DNA of 64,000 nt from an uncultured bacterium (GTDB taxonomy: Bacteria; Bipolaricaulota; Bipolaricaulia; UBA7950; UBA9294): positions 1-64,000 of the forward strand of contig CAIOGO010000018.1 of the NCBI GenBank assembly GCA_903857865.1. The letters are read 5' to 3'. The notes below the pieces were generated by a model. The model did not search any database, was not told the DNA's origin, and was given only the letters and a program-made list of their open reading frames with translations. This document shows positions 55,729 to 64,000 of the stretch, one piece after another; the first letter of the stretch is position 1; the number at the start of each line of letters is the position of its first letter. A program made the translations under genes and the position numbers.

Positions 55729-56016
55729 CTACTCCGTGCGGCTGGTGATCTCGATCAGGTGGTATCCGAACTTCGTCTGCACCGGGCCGTGAACGACTCC
55801 GACGGCGTCGTGGAAGACGACGTGGTCGAACTCCGGCACCATCTGCCCCGGTCCGAACTCCCCAAGGTCGCCGCCCGACGAACCGGAACCGGACGGGCAC
55901 TTGGAATGCACCTCAGCCAGCGCGGCGAAGTCCGCGCCGCCTTCGATCTCTCTCAGCAACTCCTCAGCCTCTTCGTAGGTGTCTACGAGAATGTGCCGCG
56001 CCGTCGCCTTGGCCAT
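55729..56016 (-). CDS. PpiC-type (parvulin) peptidyl-prolyl cis-trans isomerase
   Basis: 95 residues from an ATG with GGGAGG. ATARHILVDTYEEAEELLRE, FAALAEVHSKCPSGSGSSGG then DLGEFGPGQMVPEFDHVVFH and PVQTKFGYHLIEI are the parvulin core with the His pair and the Cys/Met of the active site. A cytosolic single-domain form. It speeds folding at proline bonds. First gene of the small operon with DUF2164 and yjjX. Confidence 0.9.
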   Translation of the reverse strand: MAKATARHILVDTYEEAEELLREIEGGADFAALAEVHSKCPSGSGSSGGDLGEFGPGQMVPEFDHVVFHDAVGVVHGPVQTKFGYHLIEITSRTE

Positions 56017-56231
56017 GTCCGCCTCCCTCTTCTGAAGCATCGACAATACCCGACCTCGAGAGGATCGACAACTCATGTGGGCTGGGAAATGTAGTTCGCG
56101 GGAAGGGCTTCCCAGTTTGCTCGGTCCGACCGGCCTGTAGTCTGTGGCCTCGGATCCCCGGCTGCGTCTAGTCTTAGTCCCTCGAACTCGCTAGGCTGGA
56201 TCGCAGAGCGACAAGGGGAGCGGAGGTAGCT

Positions 56232-56804
56232 ATGCGGCTTGCGGTGGGAATGCTCATGCTCATCGGTCTTGCGGCCATCAGTTTCGTCAACGTTCATCAA
56301 GGAGCGCCCATGACCACCAGCGATGTCGATGTCACGAGGTACATGGGGATGTGGTACGCGGTAGCCAGCATTCCGACGACGTTCGAGAAGGGATGCGCCC
56401 AGGGAACGACGGCCTACTACCGTCTCTTGCCCAACGGCCGGGTTGAGGTAACCAACACCTGCTATGATGCCGCTGGCAAGGCGTCTCGTGTGGTTGGACG
56501 GGCGTGGATTCCCGATCCGTCGCAGACCGGCAAGCTCAAGGTGAGCTTCGTGGGCCTGCTCGGACTCTGGCTCTTCCCAGCAGACTACTGGATCCTTGAC
56601 CTCGCGGCCGACTACAGCTACGCCGTCGTCGGGCATCCCGAGCGAAAGTTCGGCTGGATCCTGAGTCGCACGCCGACCCTTGCGGACGACGTGTTGGCGG
56701 GAGTCTACAGCCGCCTCGAGCGGCAGGGCTATCGGCGCGACCAGTTCGTGCCGATCGATCAGACGATGCACCTGTCCAAACGCCTGACGCCGGCCAGCGG
56801 CTGA
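56232..56804 (+). CDS. Lipocalin-family protein (Blc-like)
   Basis: 190 residues. A signal sequence or N-terminal anchor (AVGMLMLIGLAAISFVNVHQ) precedes the lipocalin fold. VTRYMGMWYAVASIPTTFEK then GCAQGTTAYYRLLPNGRVEV gives the GxWY motif, TNTCYDAAGKASRVVGRAWI the next strands, and GWILSRTPTLADDVLAGVYS the last. Bacterial lipocalins bind lysolipids at the outer membrane. No lipobox Cys is seen. Confidence 0.85.
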   Translation: MRLAVGMLMLIGLAAISFVNVHQGAPMTTSDVDVTRYMGMWYAVASIPTTFEKGCAQGTTAYYRLLPNGRVEVTNTCYDAAGKASRVVGRAWIPDPSQTGKLKVSFVGLLGLWLFPADYWILDLAADYSYAVVGHPERKFGWILSRTPTLADDVLAGVYSRLERQGYRRDQFVPIDQTMHLSKRLTPASG

Positions 56805-56989
56805 CGCTCTACAACGCGTCGGCGACCGACGTCTCGACGGACGCTTCGTGGTTCATAAGCACGAGGAGGCGGCCGACAGGCTGGCCGAGCCGTGTTGATG
56901 AATCCTTCCGGGTCTACGAGCACGACGCCGCAGACCGTTGCGTGGATCGGCGGCGGGCGATACCGTAGACACGTCGGAAGGTGAGCAAG

Positions 56990-57769
56990 ATGAAGCTGTT
57001 GGAGAACAAGATCGGCCTCGTCTTCGGCCTCGCGAACGACCGAAGCATCGCATGGCACATCGCGCGGAACGCGATCGAGCACGGCGCGACCTGCGGATTC
57101 CCGTACCTCTCGGGAGAGAAGATGGAACGACGTGTCCGCAAGACGCTCGAGGATGGCGGCGTGGCCGCCCCGTGGCTCTACCCGTGCGACGTCTCGCGCG
57201 ACGACGACCTGGACTCCCTGTTTTCTGCTGCGGCGAAGCACTTCGGACGCCTCGACTTCGTCGTGCACTCCATCGCGTATGCCGATCGCGAGTACCTCCA
57301 GCCGGGTACGTTCGCCGAGACGCCGCGCGCTGCGTTTGCGCAAGCGCTCGACATCTCCGTCTACTCCCTCCTCGCCGTCGCCCGCCGCGCGCAACCGCTG
57401 ATGACGAGCGGCGGCTCGATCCTCACGCTCAGCTACTACGGGGCGGAAAAGGCGGCGTCGGGCTACAACGTCATGGGTGTCGCCAAAGCGGCGCTCGAAT
57501 CGGCCGTCCGATACCTGGCGGTGGATCTCGGGCCCCAGGGGATTCGCGTCAACAGCCTTTCCGCTGGGCCATGTCGCACGTTGTCGGCGATGGCCGTCGG
57601 CGGCATCGACGACATCCTGACGAGGGTCGAAGCGGTCGCGCCATTGCGCCGGAACATCGAGACCGACGAGGTCGGGAAGGCGGCCGTCTACCTCTTGTCC
57701 GACCTTTCCTCCGGCGTAACGGGAGAAACCCATCACGTGGATGCCGGCTACAGCGCCATCGTCACGTAG
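56990..57769 (+). CDS. fabI: Enoyl-[acyl-carrier-protein] reductase (NADH), FabI
   Basis: 259 residues. LENKIGLVFGLANDRSIAWH (cofactor motif of the FabI type), FVVHSIAYAD (about 95), SYYGAEKAASGYNVMGVAKA (Tyr and Lys of the active site, about 148-168) and GIRVNSLSAGPCRTLSAMAV (about 185). It reduces trans-2-enoyl-ACP in fatty-acid elongation and is the target of triclosan. The ATG at 56990 follows GGAAGG better than the GTG at 56981. Confidence 0.95.
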   Translation: MKLLENKIGLVFGLANDRSIAWHIARNAIEHGATCGFPYLSGEKMERRVRKTLEDGGVAAPWLYPCDVSRDDDLDSLFSAAAKHFGRLDFVVHSIAYADREYLQPGTFAETPRAAFAQALDISVYSLLAVARRAQPLMTSGGSILTLSYYGAEKAASGYNVMGVAKAALESAVRYLAVDLGPQGIRVNSLSAGPCRTLSAMAVGGIDDILTRVEAVAPLRRNIETDEVGKAAVYLLSDLSSGVTGETHHVDAGYSAIVT

Positions 57770-57854
57770 CTGGTCGTCGCCCGTCCCGAGCTACCGAAGA
57801 GCGGGCGCGGTCCGAAAATGGCGGACCCGTAGCTCTCTGCGAAGACCGCCGGAA

Positions 57855-59114
57855 CTAGGCGCCGTGTGCGCGCGGCACGGCGCGGTGGCGGCTCACATAG
57901 AGCGCTCCGGATGGGCGAGGTGCGGTGGCTATGGGCTGACGGAACGAACGCGGGAGAGCGGCGGCCGGCGCCCTTGTCGCGAACTGCGTTTCCGGCTCGA
58001 ACGTTCCGTAGTCGAAGTCCGCCAGGCGGCGGCGCTCGATTCGCGCCCCGACCGCGCGGTCGATGTCGCGGATCATGAGACCGTCGGCGGGAGAGGCCAG
58101 TGTGAATGCTTCTCCAACCTGATCTGCCCGGCCCGTGCGGCCGATGCGGTGCGTGTACGCGTCCACCGTATTGGGAACGTCGACGTTGATCACGTGTGTG
58201 ATGCCCGTGACGTCGATCCCTCGTGCGGCGACATCCGTGGCAACCAGAATGTCATAGCGGCGGCCGCGGAATCCATCGATGGCGGCCTGGCGCTGGACCT
58301 GCGACATGTTCCCCTGCAAGGCAGCTGCGCGGTGTCCCGCCTTGGCCAGAATCAGCGCCAGATTGCGAGCCCGGTGCTTAGTCCTCGTGAAGATCAGGAC
58401 GCGCCCGGTCGCCGTCCGCTTGAGCAGGGCGAGGAGGAGGTTCGTCTTCTGGGTCTCCGGAACTGGGTAGAGTGCGTGCGACACCGTCTTCGCCGGGGCG
58501 ATGGGGTCGACCTGGACCGTCGTCGGATCGCGGAGAATGCTCTGGGCGAGGCCGCGGATGTCGTTGGGCATCGTGGCGCAGAAGAAGAGCGTCTGCCGGC
58601 GTGCGGGGACATGTCGAAGTATGCGGCGAATGTCGGGCAGGAACCCCATGTCGCACATGCGGTCCGCCTCGTCGAGCACCAGCACCTCAACGTGCAAGAG
58701 ATCGATAGCGCCATCGTCAATGTGGTCGAGGAGTCGGCCCGGGCAGGCGATGACGATGTCCGCGCCCCGCCGCAGGGCGGCCAATTGCGGCCGCTTGCTC
58801 ACTCCGCCGTAGATCGCGACGCTGCGCACCTTCGTGTGTCGCCCGAACGCGATCGTCGCCTGATGAATCTGCTCTGCCAGCTCGCGCGTCGGCGCAAGGA
58901 TCAACGCGCGGATGCCGCCCGGCTGGCCGCGAACGAGGCGGTCGAGAATGGGGAGCATGAACGCTGCTGTCTTTCCTGTTCCTGTCTGTGCTAAGCCGAG
59001 AACGTCCCGCCGCGCGAGGACGACCGGGATGGCTTGCTCTTGGATGGGGGTCGGGGCCTGATACTCAACGCCGGAAACAACGTGCGGGTGAAGCGAGAAA
59101 TGCTCGAAACTCAC
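57855..59114 (-). CDS. DEAD-box RNA helicase (RhlE-like)
   Basis: 419 residues from a GTG with AAGGAGG. YQAPTPIQEQAIPVVLARRD is the Q motif; LAQTGTGKTAAF is motif I; LAPTRELAEQ is motif Ia; VLVLDEADRMCDMGFLPDIR is motif II; FFCATMP is motif III with Cys for Ser. VLIFTRTKH and LVATDVAARGIDVTGITHVI then AYTHRIGRTGRAD give motifs IV-VI. The C-terminal tail is short. It unwinds RNA in ribosome assembly or decay. Confidence 0.95.
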   Translation of the reverse strand: MSFEHFSLHPHVVSGVEYQAPTPIQEQAIPVVLARRDVLGLAQTGTGKTAAFMLPILDRLVRGQPGGIRALILAPTRELAEQIHQATIAFGRHTKVRSVAIYGGVSKRPQLAALRRGADIVIACPGRLLDHIDDGAIDLLHVEVLVLDEADRMCDMGFLPDIRRILRHVPARRQTLFFCATMPNDIRGLAQSILRDPTTVQVDPIAPAKTVSHALYPVPETQKTNLLLALLKRTATGRVLIFTRTKHRARNLALILAKAGHRAAALQGNMSQVQRQAAIDGFRGRRYDILVATDVAARGIDVTGITHVINVDVPNTVDAYTHRIGRTGRADQVGEAFTLASPADGLMIRDIDRAVGARIERRRLADFDYGTFEPETQFATRAPAAALPRSFRQPIATAPRPSGALYVSRHRAVPRAHGA

Positions 59115-59488
59115 TGAAAGTCCTCCTTGGACTATTGAGCCAAGTCGCACTCTCAGCTCGTGATGCTTTGCAATCTTTGCGGTTGACGTATGCGATCCAG
59201 TTGCTAGCGTGATATTGGTGGGAAGTGTACCCGCTCCGCGCGAGCTTATCCAGCGGCGATCGGCTCTTGCGGCGCTGCCTGCCCGGAAACGCTCTCCAGG
59301 ACGGTTGTTTCGCGCTCAATGCCGAACGGCGTTCGGCACGGGAGTCTTGGTGAAGGCGTGGCTTCTCTCCGAAGCGTCGGCACAGACTCTTCATTTCTTG
59401 GATGTCTCCGAGGATCGAGGATAGGATGAACGTCGCTGCGTGGGCCTCGGTGGCTCGGCAGCGTCCTCAAAACTGAAAGGGGGCAACG
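59115..59488. other. Intergenic stretch upstream of the helicase and SPFH genes
   Basis: About 370 bases with no recognised gene. It contains the perfect inverted repeat TGCCGAAC-GGC-GTTCGGCA at 59320-59338 and a weak promoter-like pair on the plus strand (TTGACG near 59182, TAGCGT 16 bases on). It holds the 5' regions of two divergent genes. Confidence 0.4.
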
Positions 59489-60370
59489 ATGCAACTCTGG
59501 GCGTGGATTCTCATCATCGCCGTTGTGGTCATCTTTCTCTCCGGGATCCGGATCGTGCGTCCGACGCACCGCGCGCTGATCGAGCGGCTGGGCAAGTACC
59601 AGCGCTTCGGTCAGGCCGGATTCCACTGGGTGATGCCGGCGATCGATCGCCTGATTCAGATCAACGTGACGGAGCAGATGGTCGACGCGCAGCCGCAAGA
59701 GATCATTACCAACGACAACCTGAACGCGCGCGTCGACGCTCAGGTCTACTTCAAGGTCAAGAACGACGAAGAGAGCGTCAAGAACTCGCAGTACAACGTC
59801 AATAGCTACCAGATCCAGATCGTGAACCTCGCGCGCACGACGTTGCGCAACATCATCGGAACCCTCACCCTGAAGTCGGCGAACAGCGAACGAGACAGGA
59901 TCAACAACGAGCTCCTCTCCACGCTGTCGGCGGAGACGAAGAGCTGGGGCATGGAGATCGTCCGCACGGAGCTCAAGGAGATCGATCCGCCGAAGGACGT
60001 CCAGGAGACGATGAACAAGGTCGTCAAGGCCGAGAACGAGAAGATCGCCGCCCTCGACTATGCCAACGCGGTGGAGCGTCAGGCGGACGGCGAGAAGCGC
60101 TCCGAGATCAAGAAGGCGGAAGGAATCAAGCAAGCGAAGATTCTCGCCGCGGAAGGCGAAGCCGAGGCCATCCGCCTCGTGAACGAAGCGGCGAACACGT
60201 ACTTCGTCGGGAACGCCCAGCTTCTTCGCAAGCTGGAGACGCTCGAGAGGTCGCTGCGCGACAACGCGAAGATCGTAATCCCCGCGGGGTCCGAACTCAT
60301 CAACGTGATCGGCGACCTGGCCGGAGTGACTCCGGTGCCAATGAAGCGGCCTGGGGAACAAGGGAAGTAG
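59489..60370 (+). CDS. SPFH/stomatin-like membrane protein
   Basis: 293 residues. One N-terminal helix (MQLWAWILIIAVVVIFLSGI), then the band-7 domain: VRPTHRALIERLGKYQRFGQ, DNLNARVDAQVYFKVKNDEE and ELLSTLSAETKSWGMEIVRT. The C-terminal coiled coil is Ala/Glu/Lys-rich (AAEGEAEAIRLVNEAANTYF). These proteins form ring scaffolds in the membrane that regulate proteases. The usual NfeD/FtsH partner is not adjacent. GAAAGGGGG precedes the ATG. Confidence 0.9.
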   Translation: MQLWAWILIIAVVVIFLSGIRIVRPTHRALIERLGKYQRFGQAGFHWVMPAIDRLIQINVTEQMVDAQPQEIITNDNLNARVDAQVYFKVKNDEESVKNSQYNVNSYQIQIVNLARTTLRNIIGTLTLKSANSERDRINNELLSTLSAETKSWGMEIVRTELKEIDPPKDVQETMNKVVKAENEKIAALDYANAVERQADGEKRSEIKKAEGIKQAKILAAEGEAEAIRLVNEAANTYFVGNAQLLRKLETLERSLRDNAKIVIPAGSELINVIGDLAGVTPVPMKRPGEQGK

Positions 60371-60402
60371 AGGTAACGGTCAGCTTGTGCAGCATGAGGA
60401 GT

Positions 60403-60428
60403 GCGCCCCCGGCGGGTCGCGGGGGCGC
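60403..60428 (+). terminator. Hairpin after the SPFH gene
   Basis: GCGCCCCCG (60403-60411) pairs with CGGGGGCGC (60420-60428) with an 8-base loop, followed by TTCCATTG. It lies 33 bases after the stop codon. The T-tract is poor. Confidence 0.5.
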
Positions 60429-60473
60429 TTCCATTGATCGGCGTGAGAGGCCGTGGGCAAAGGGGATCGTGAA

Positions 60474-61757
60474 GTGAACGAACGTCTTGTCGTGCAGCAG
60501 ACTCGCGGTCTGCCAGCGACGACCTGCTCGCTTGTGGCCGATCTCGAGGCTCTCGGCGTGCGCTCGGGGACGGTGCTCATCGTCCATTCCTCGCTCAGCG
60601 CTCTGGGATGGGTCTGCGGCGGCCCTGTCGCCGTCATCGAGGCGCTGGAGAGAGTCGTGGGCTCGTCCGGCACGCTCGTGATGCCGACGCAGACCGGCGG
60701 GCTGACCGACCCAAAGGACTGGCGTCGCCCGCCGGTTCCCGAGGAATGGAAGGACCTGATCCGCGCCTCCACGCCGGCATACGACCCGGATCGGACGCCG
60801 ACTCGCGGGATGGGTGCGGTTGCCGAGACCTTCCGAACGTGGCCGGGGACGATCCGAAGCGCTCACCCGCACGCTTCGTTCGCCGCGCGGGGAGCTCGGG
60901 CAGTCGATGTCTGTGCGCATCATGCGCTCGACTTCGGGCTTGGGGAGACCTCGCCGCTCGCGCGGGTCTACGACCTTGACGGCTGGGTGCTCCTCCTCGG
61001 TGTCTGCCACACATCGAACACGTCGATCCACCTCGCCGAGTACCGCGCTCGATACCCCGGGAAGCGTGAGACCACAAGCGGCGCACCCGTTTCCGTGGGG
61101 GGAAAGCGGCTGTGGACGACAATTCGAGACGTGGACCTTTCGAGCGATGACTTCGAGGAGATCGGATCGCGTTTCGCTGAGGCGACGGGCGCCGTACGGT
61201 CGGGTCGAGTTGGAGTTGGGACCGGATTCCTGATGCCCCAACGAGCCCTTGTTGACTTAGCCGTCCGTTGGATCGAGGCGAATCGCGGGCACGAGAGCCC
61301 TCAGTGGCCGGCAGAGATACGCGCGGCGACCCACGACGACCAGGCGGAGTGGCTGCGCCTTCGCGTGGCGCTCTGGCCGGCACACGATCGGGCGGACTCG
61401 GAGCGCGAGGTGGGCGCGATGCTCATGGAAGGCAGCCACGAGGTCGCCTTCGTCGCAGAGATCGCGCCTGGTCGTCTCTGCGGGTGGGTCGAAGTGTCGC
61501 TGCACGAGGAGGCCGAAGGGTGTAACTCGAGCCCGGTCGGCTACATCGGGGGGTGGTTTGTCGATCCTTCGCACCGCGGGCGGGGCATCGGCCGCCGCTT
61601 GATCGAGGCCGGGGAGGCGTGGGCACGCTCTCGCGGCTGCGCGGAGATGGCCTCCGACACGACGTCGGAGTTTCCCGAGAGCCCGTCCGCGCATCGAGCG
61701 CTCGGCTACGCAGACGCAAAGATGACGTTCCACTTCCGGAAGGAGCTTCGCCCGTGA
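60474..61757 (+). CDS. Fused aminoglycoside AAC(3)-type and AAC(6')-type acetyltransferase
   Basis: 427 residues from GTG 60474, after AAAGGGG (GTG 60453 is an alternative). Residues 1-260 are an antibiotic_NAT/AAC(3) domain: [55 protein letters not shown] then [28 protein letters not shown]. Residues about 275-427 are a GNAT domain of the AAC(6')-I kind: [20 protein letters not shown], then [20 protein letters not shown] and [19 protein letters not shown]. Each half should transfer acetyl to a different amino group of an aminoglycoside or relative. The stop overlaps the dimethylargininase-like start (GTGA). Confidence 0.85.
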   Translation: MNERLVVQQTRGLPATTCSLVADLEALGVRSGTVLIVHSSLSALGWVCGGPVAVIEALERVVGSSGTLVMPTQTGGLTDPKDWRRPPVPEEWKDLIRASTPAYDPDRTPTRGMGAVAETFRTWPGTIRSAHPHASFAARGARAVDVCAHHALDFGLGETSPLARVYDLDGWVLLLGVCHTSNTSIHLAEYRARYPGKRETTSGAPVSVGGKRLWTTIRDVDLSSDDFEEIGSRFAEATGAVRSGRVGVGTGFLMPQRALVDLAVRWIEANRGHESPQWPAEIRAATHDDQAEWLRLRVALWPAHDRADSEREVGAMLMEGSHEVAFVAEIAPGRLCGWVEVSLHEEAEGCNSSPVGYIGGWFVDPSHRGRGIGRRLIEAGEAWARSRGCAEMASDTTSEFPESPSAHRALGYADAKMTFHFRKELRP

Positions 61758-62536
61758 AGACAGCCCTTGTTCGGGGAGTCAGCTCGGCGATCGGTTCGTG
61801 CGAACTGACGCACTTCACGCGCCAGCCGATCGACGTCGCGAAGGCGGAACGACAGCATCGGGCGTACGTCGGAGCCCTGCGCGACCTCGGGTGCCGAGTT
61901 CATGAACTCCCCGCGGACCCCACGCTCCCAGACTCCGTGTTCGTCGAAGACACGGCGGTACTCGTCGATGGAGTGGCGGTGATCGCTCGCCCCGGCGCAG
62001 CCTCCCGCCGCAAGGAGATCGATGCGATCGACGCCTTCCTCAGCCTTCGCCTGCCGGTGCTCCGAATCGAGTCGCCCGGTACTCTCGACGGGGGCGACGT
62101 CTTGCGCGTCGACCGAACCCTCTACGTCGGGACTTCGGGGCGGACGAACGCCGCGGGAATTGTGCAACTCCGCGCGGGTCTCGCTTCGTACGGCTACGAG
62201 GTCCGTGCGGTTCGGGTCTCGGGGTGTCTGCATCTCAAGTCTGCCGTGACCGAGGTTGGCGACGGACTGCTGTTGATCCAGAACGAGTGGGTCGACGCGG
62301 ATGCGTTCTCCGACTGCACCTGCATCGAGGTTGATCCGCAGGAATCGCGCGCAGCCAATGCCCTGCGCGTCGGAGCCGAGATCGTCTATCCGGCCGCCTA
62401 CCCTCGGACCGCAGCTCGTCTTCGCGACAGCGGTCTGCGCGTTCGGCTGGTCGACGTGTCAGAACTCGCGAAGGCCGAGGGTGCGGTGACATGCTGCAGT
62501 CTGATCTGGGACGCAGCCGCTGTCTGCCCATCCTAG
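61754..62536 (+). CDS. Dimethylargininase-like amidinohydrolase (DDAH family)
   Basis: 260 residues from a GTG overlapping the previous stop. [20 protein letters not shown] (about 55), [20 protein letters not shown] (about 110), [20 protein letters not shown] (about 155, catalytic His) and [10 protein letters not shown] (about 247, catalytic Cys) match DDAH. The reaction would release citrulline from methylarginine or a related substrate. It is co-translated with the fused acetyltransferase, an unusual partner. The stop is followed by a repeat-rich stretch. Confidence 0.85.
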   Translation: MKTALVRGVSSAIGSCELTHFTRQPIDVAKAERQHRAYVGALRDLGCRVHELPADPTLPDSVFVEDTAVLVDGVAVIARPGAASRRKEIDAIDAFLSLRLPVLRIESPGTLDGGDVLRVDRTLYVGTSGRTNAAGIVQLRAGLASYGYEVRAVRVSGCLHLKSAVTEVGDGLLLIQNEWVDADAFSDCTCIEVDPQESRAANALRVGAEIVYPAAYPRTAARLRDSGLRVRLVDVSELAKAEGAVTCCSLIWDAAAVCPS

Positions 62537-62675
62537 AGGGAGCCGAATGGCACGTCTCGAATGCGTCTGCCTTCCGCGAAGGGCCGTCGTCTAGCTTGTC
62601 CAGTTTCACAGTAGTGTTTGCAGTCGGCGGCAGTTGAGATCAGGGAGGGCGGCGAACGCGCGTGGCGGTCTCTCG

Positions 62676-62770
62676 CGCCAAGAGCGCAAAAAAAGGCAGG
62701 GTCACTGTAGCGTCGCACGCGTTCGGTTCTAACGAGAGAACGAGCTGCACCTTGCGTGCGACGATGGTGA
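62676..62770. repeat. Dispersed-repeat unit at the truncated end of the DUF885 pseudogene
   Basis: TGTAGCGTCGCACGCGTTCG continuing TTCTAACGAGAGAACG (from about 62705) is nearly the same as the unit at about 37196. The CCAAGAGCGCAAA motif lies 20 bases upstream, as near 37450 and 42570. It abuts the point where DUF885 homology begins (about 62775), so insertion or recombination at this repeat probably removed the N-terminal part of that gene. Confidence 0.65.
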
Positions 62771-62774
62771 ATTG

Positions 62775-63678
62775 GGAACGACGTCGAACACGGCGCAAGA
62801 GATCCACGAGATGGGTCTGCGCGAGGTCGCCCGGCTGCACGAAGAAGTCCGCGCGTGCGCTGCGGTGCTCGGCTACGCGGCGACGCATCCATCGCCGAGC
62901 TGTTCGGATGGATCCAGCAGGACGGTGGAACTCTCTACGACGGGGATATCATGCGAGAGTACGATCGGCTGATCGAATCGGCCAAGGTGAATGCCCTCTC
63001 TTTCCTGTCCCGACTGCCGGCGACGGAGGTTGTCGTGAAGGAGGACCCCGTGGGTGGGTTCTACCAGTCCGCGCCGCGCGACGGCTCATTGCCGGCCGCC
63101 TTTGGCGCACAGACGACCGGCGCGCAGCTGCGCTTCACCATGCCCACGCTTGCCTATCACGAGACGATTCCTGGCCACCATGTCCAGATTGCGCTGGCTC
63201 AGGAGATGGATCTGCCGCTCCTTCTGAGCGAGACGGGCTTCCTCGGATTCAACGAGGGGTGGGCGCTCTACGCCGAACGGCTGGCCTGGGAGTTTGGCTG
63301 GTACGAGGGGGATCCCTACGGGAATCTCGGCCGACTTCAGTTCGAGCTGATGCGGGCCGCTCGCCTGGTCGTCGACACGGGAATCCACGCGTTGGGGTGG
63401 AGCTACGAGGACGCAGCGGCCGCCTACCAGGAAGCCACGGGGCGCTCCCCTCAGCTCACCCAATCGGACATCACCGATACGCCGCCTGGCCTGGGCAAGC
63501 TGTGTCCTACCACGTCGGGTACCTTGCCCTGCTCGACCTACGAACGAGGGCGGAGACCGCACTTGGCGATCGGTTTGACCTCATGGCGTTCCACGATGCG
63601 CTCCTTTCGCTCGGCAACGCGCCGCTTGCGCTCGTCCATACCGCCGTCGCCGCGTTCATCGCCACGCAGGGAGAATGA
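62775..63678 (+). pseudogene. Truncated, twice-frameshifted DUF885 peptidase-like gene
   Basis: Homology starts at TAQEIHEMGLREVARLHEEV, shifts frame near 62880, continues GDIMREYDRL, then TMPTLAYHETIPGHHVQIAL (metal HExxH-like 'HETIPGHH') and GFNEGWALYAERLAWEFGWY with RLVVDTGIHALGWSYEDAAA. It shifts again near 63475 and ends AAWPGQAVSYHVGYLALLDL to TAG/TGA at 63678. Each shift is explained by one missing base (G near 62880, C near 63476). The first 300 or so residues of a DUF885 protein are absent, so it is a pseudogene even if the shifts are errors. Confidence 0.8.
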
Positions 63679-63887
63679 GCGGTGGAAGCGCCGCGGGGTA
63701 TGTCGTAGAGTTGCGAGTTGCTGGGACCTAGTTGCAGACGTGCCTCCGCTGGATCGCGTGGGGTGTTGGGTCGACCCCTTGGTCGAGGGGCGCCTGCCCC
63801 GTCGACTTGTGTGGATGCGGCCAGCCGTGAGCGGCTGGGGCGCAGGAGTCCAGGGCACGAACATGGCGCGCAAAGAGGAGTCTCGGC

Positions 63888-64000
63888 GTGACGAAGAATC
63901 ATGTACCGCGCTGGATCTGGCCGTGCGCTCCCGCTGCGCGCGTTGCGATGGTGCTCGCCTTGGTGGTCTTCCTCGGCGCGTGTTCCGCCCCTCCGCAGCC
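63888..64000 (+). CDS. N-terminal end of a lipoprotein (cut by window edge)
   Basis: From GTG 63888, preceded by AGAGGAG at a 7-base distance: VTKNHVPRWIWPCAPAARVA then MVLALVVFLGACSAPPQ. The hydrophobic stretch and LGAC lipobox indicate a lipoprotein signal peptide. The mature part is outside the window, so the product is unknown. Confidence 0.65.
   Translation, partial: MTKNHVPRWIWPCAPAARVAMVLALVVFLGACSAPPQ

Noticed and set aside
59320-59338. Perfect palindrome TGCCGAAC-GGC-GTTCGGCA
   Set aside because: No T-tract and no nearby regulator, so neither terminator nor operator can be supported; recorded in the gap entry.
1-64000. CRISPR arrays, tRNA and rRNA genes, replication origin, prophage
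   Set aside because: No regularly spaced repeats, cloverleaf-like sequences, rRNA-like stretches, DnaA-box clusters or phage structural genes were seen by eye; a tool-based search would be needed to exclude a single tRNA.

Overview
The window comes from a GC-rich bacterium (roughly two-thirds G+C by eye) that starts many genes with GTG and uses strong Shine-Dalgarno sites. It appears to be diderm: there are lipoproteins with Cys lipoboxes, a small beta-barrel protein ending in Phe, a lipocalin, and a siderophore/cobalamin-type ABC importer. I cannot name the phylum from sequence alone; an uncultured lineage such as Bipolaricaulota is only a guess. No rRNA, tRNA, CRISPR array or prophage was recognised.

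Layout. 1-770: transposase wreckage (IS110 tail, two HTH tails of REP-type tyrosine transposases). 771-1298: an AbrB/RelE-type toxin-antitoxin pair with a clear promoter and operator. 1349-9302: housekeeping block (CYTH protein, acetyltransferase, secreted phosphoesterase, 4Fe-4S protein, pyruvate kinase, K+-independent proton-pumping pyrophosphatase). 9541-18969: NimA-like flavoprotein, a large secreted lipase-like/FecR-like fusion, a repeat-tailed lipoprotein interrupted by a stop, HAD hydrolase, beta-CASP nuclease, MATE and AEC transporters. 18979-22323: a four-gene PadR-binding protein-permease-ATPase operon in which every junction is a 4-base overlap. 22446-34251: RimO, acyltransferases, a second MATE, a degenerate APH kinase-like protein, a large membrane-anchored hydrolase-like protein with a substituted nucleophile, M20 peptidase. 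34239-37056: MacB-type ABC operon. 37057-43200: lipoproteins, TrmH-type methyltransferase, PPC-repeat protein, DUF4389 protein, then a repeat-rich stretch with a Phd antitoxin remnant and two long hairpins.

43192-54412 is the accessory core: an RHH protein, MBL protein, MazEF, an interrupted SIR2-like gene, an aquaporin plus dimeric alpha-beta-barrel gene whose tandem copy has decayed upstream, nitroreductase, an HgcC-like regulator with ArsM, MFS exporter, Ada repair protein, and a zeta-toxin-like kinase with a small partner. 54533-64000 returns to ordinary functions (YjjX-type NTPase, parvulin, lipocalin, FabI, DEAD-box helicase, SPFH protein), then a striking AAC(3)-AAC(6')-type fusion overlapping a dimethylargininase, a dispersed repeat, a broken DUF885 peptidase and the start of a lipoprotein.

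Themes: detoxification and efflux (two MATE, MFS, ArsM, NimA, aminoglycoside and chloramphenicol acetyltransferase homologues, Ada), several toxin-antitoxin modules, and active gene decay. Three genes have homology-defined starts at codons other than ATG/GTG/TTG. The best candidates for something new are the fused aminoglycoside acetyltransferase operon, the interrupted SIR2 gene next to MazEF, the GTAGCGTCG repeat family, and the double-hairpin locus at 42970-43071.
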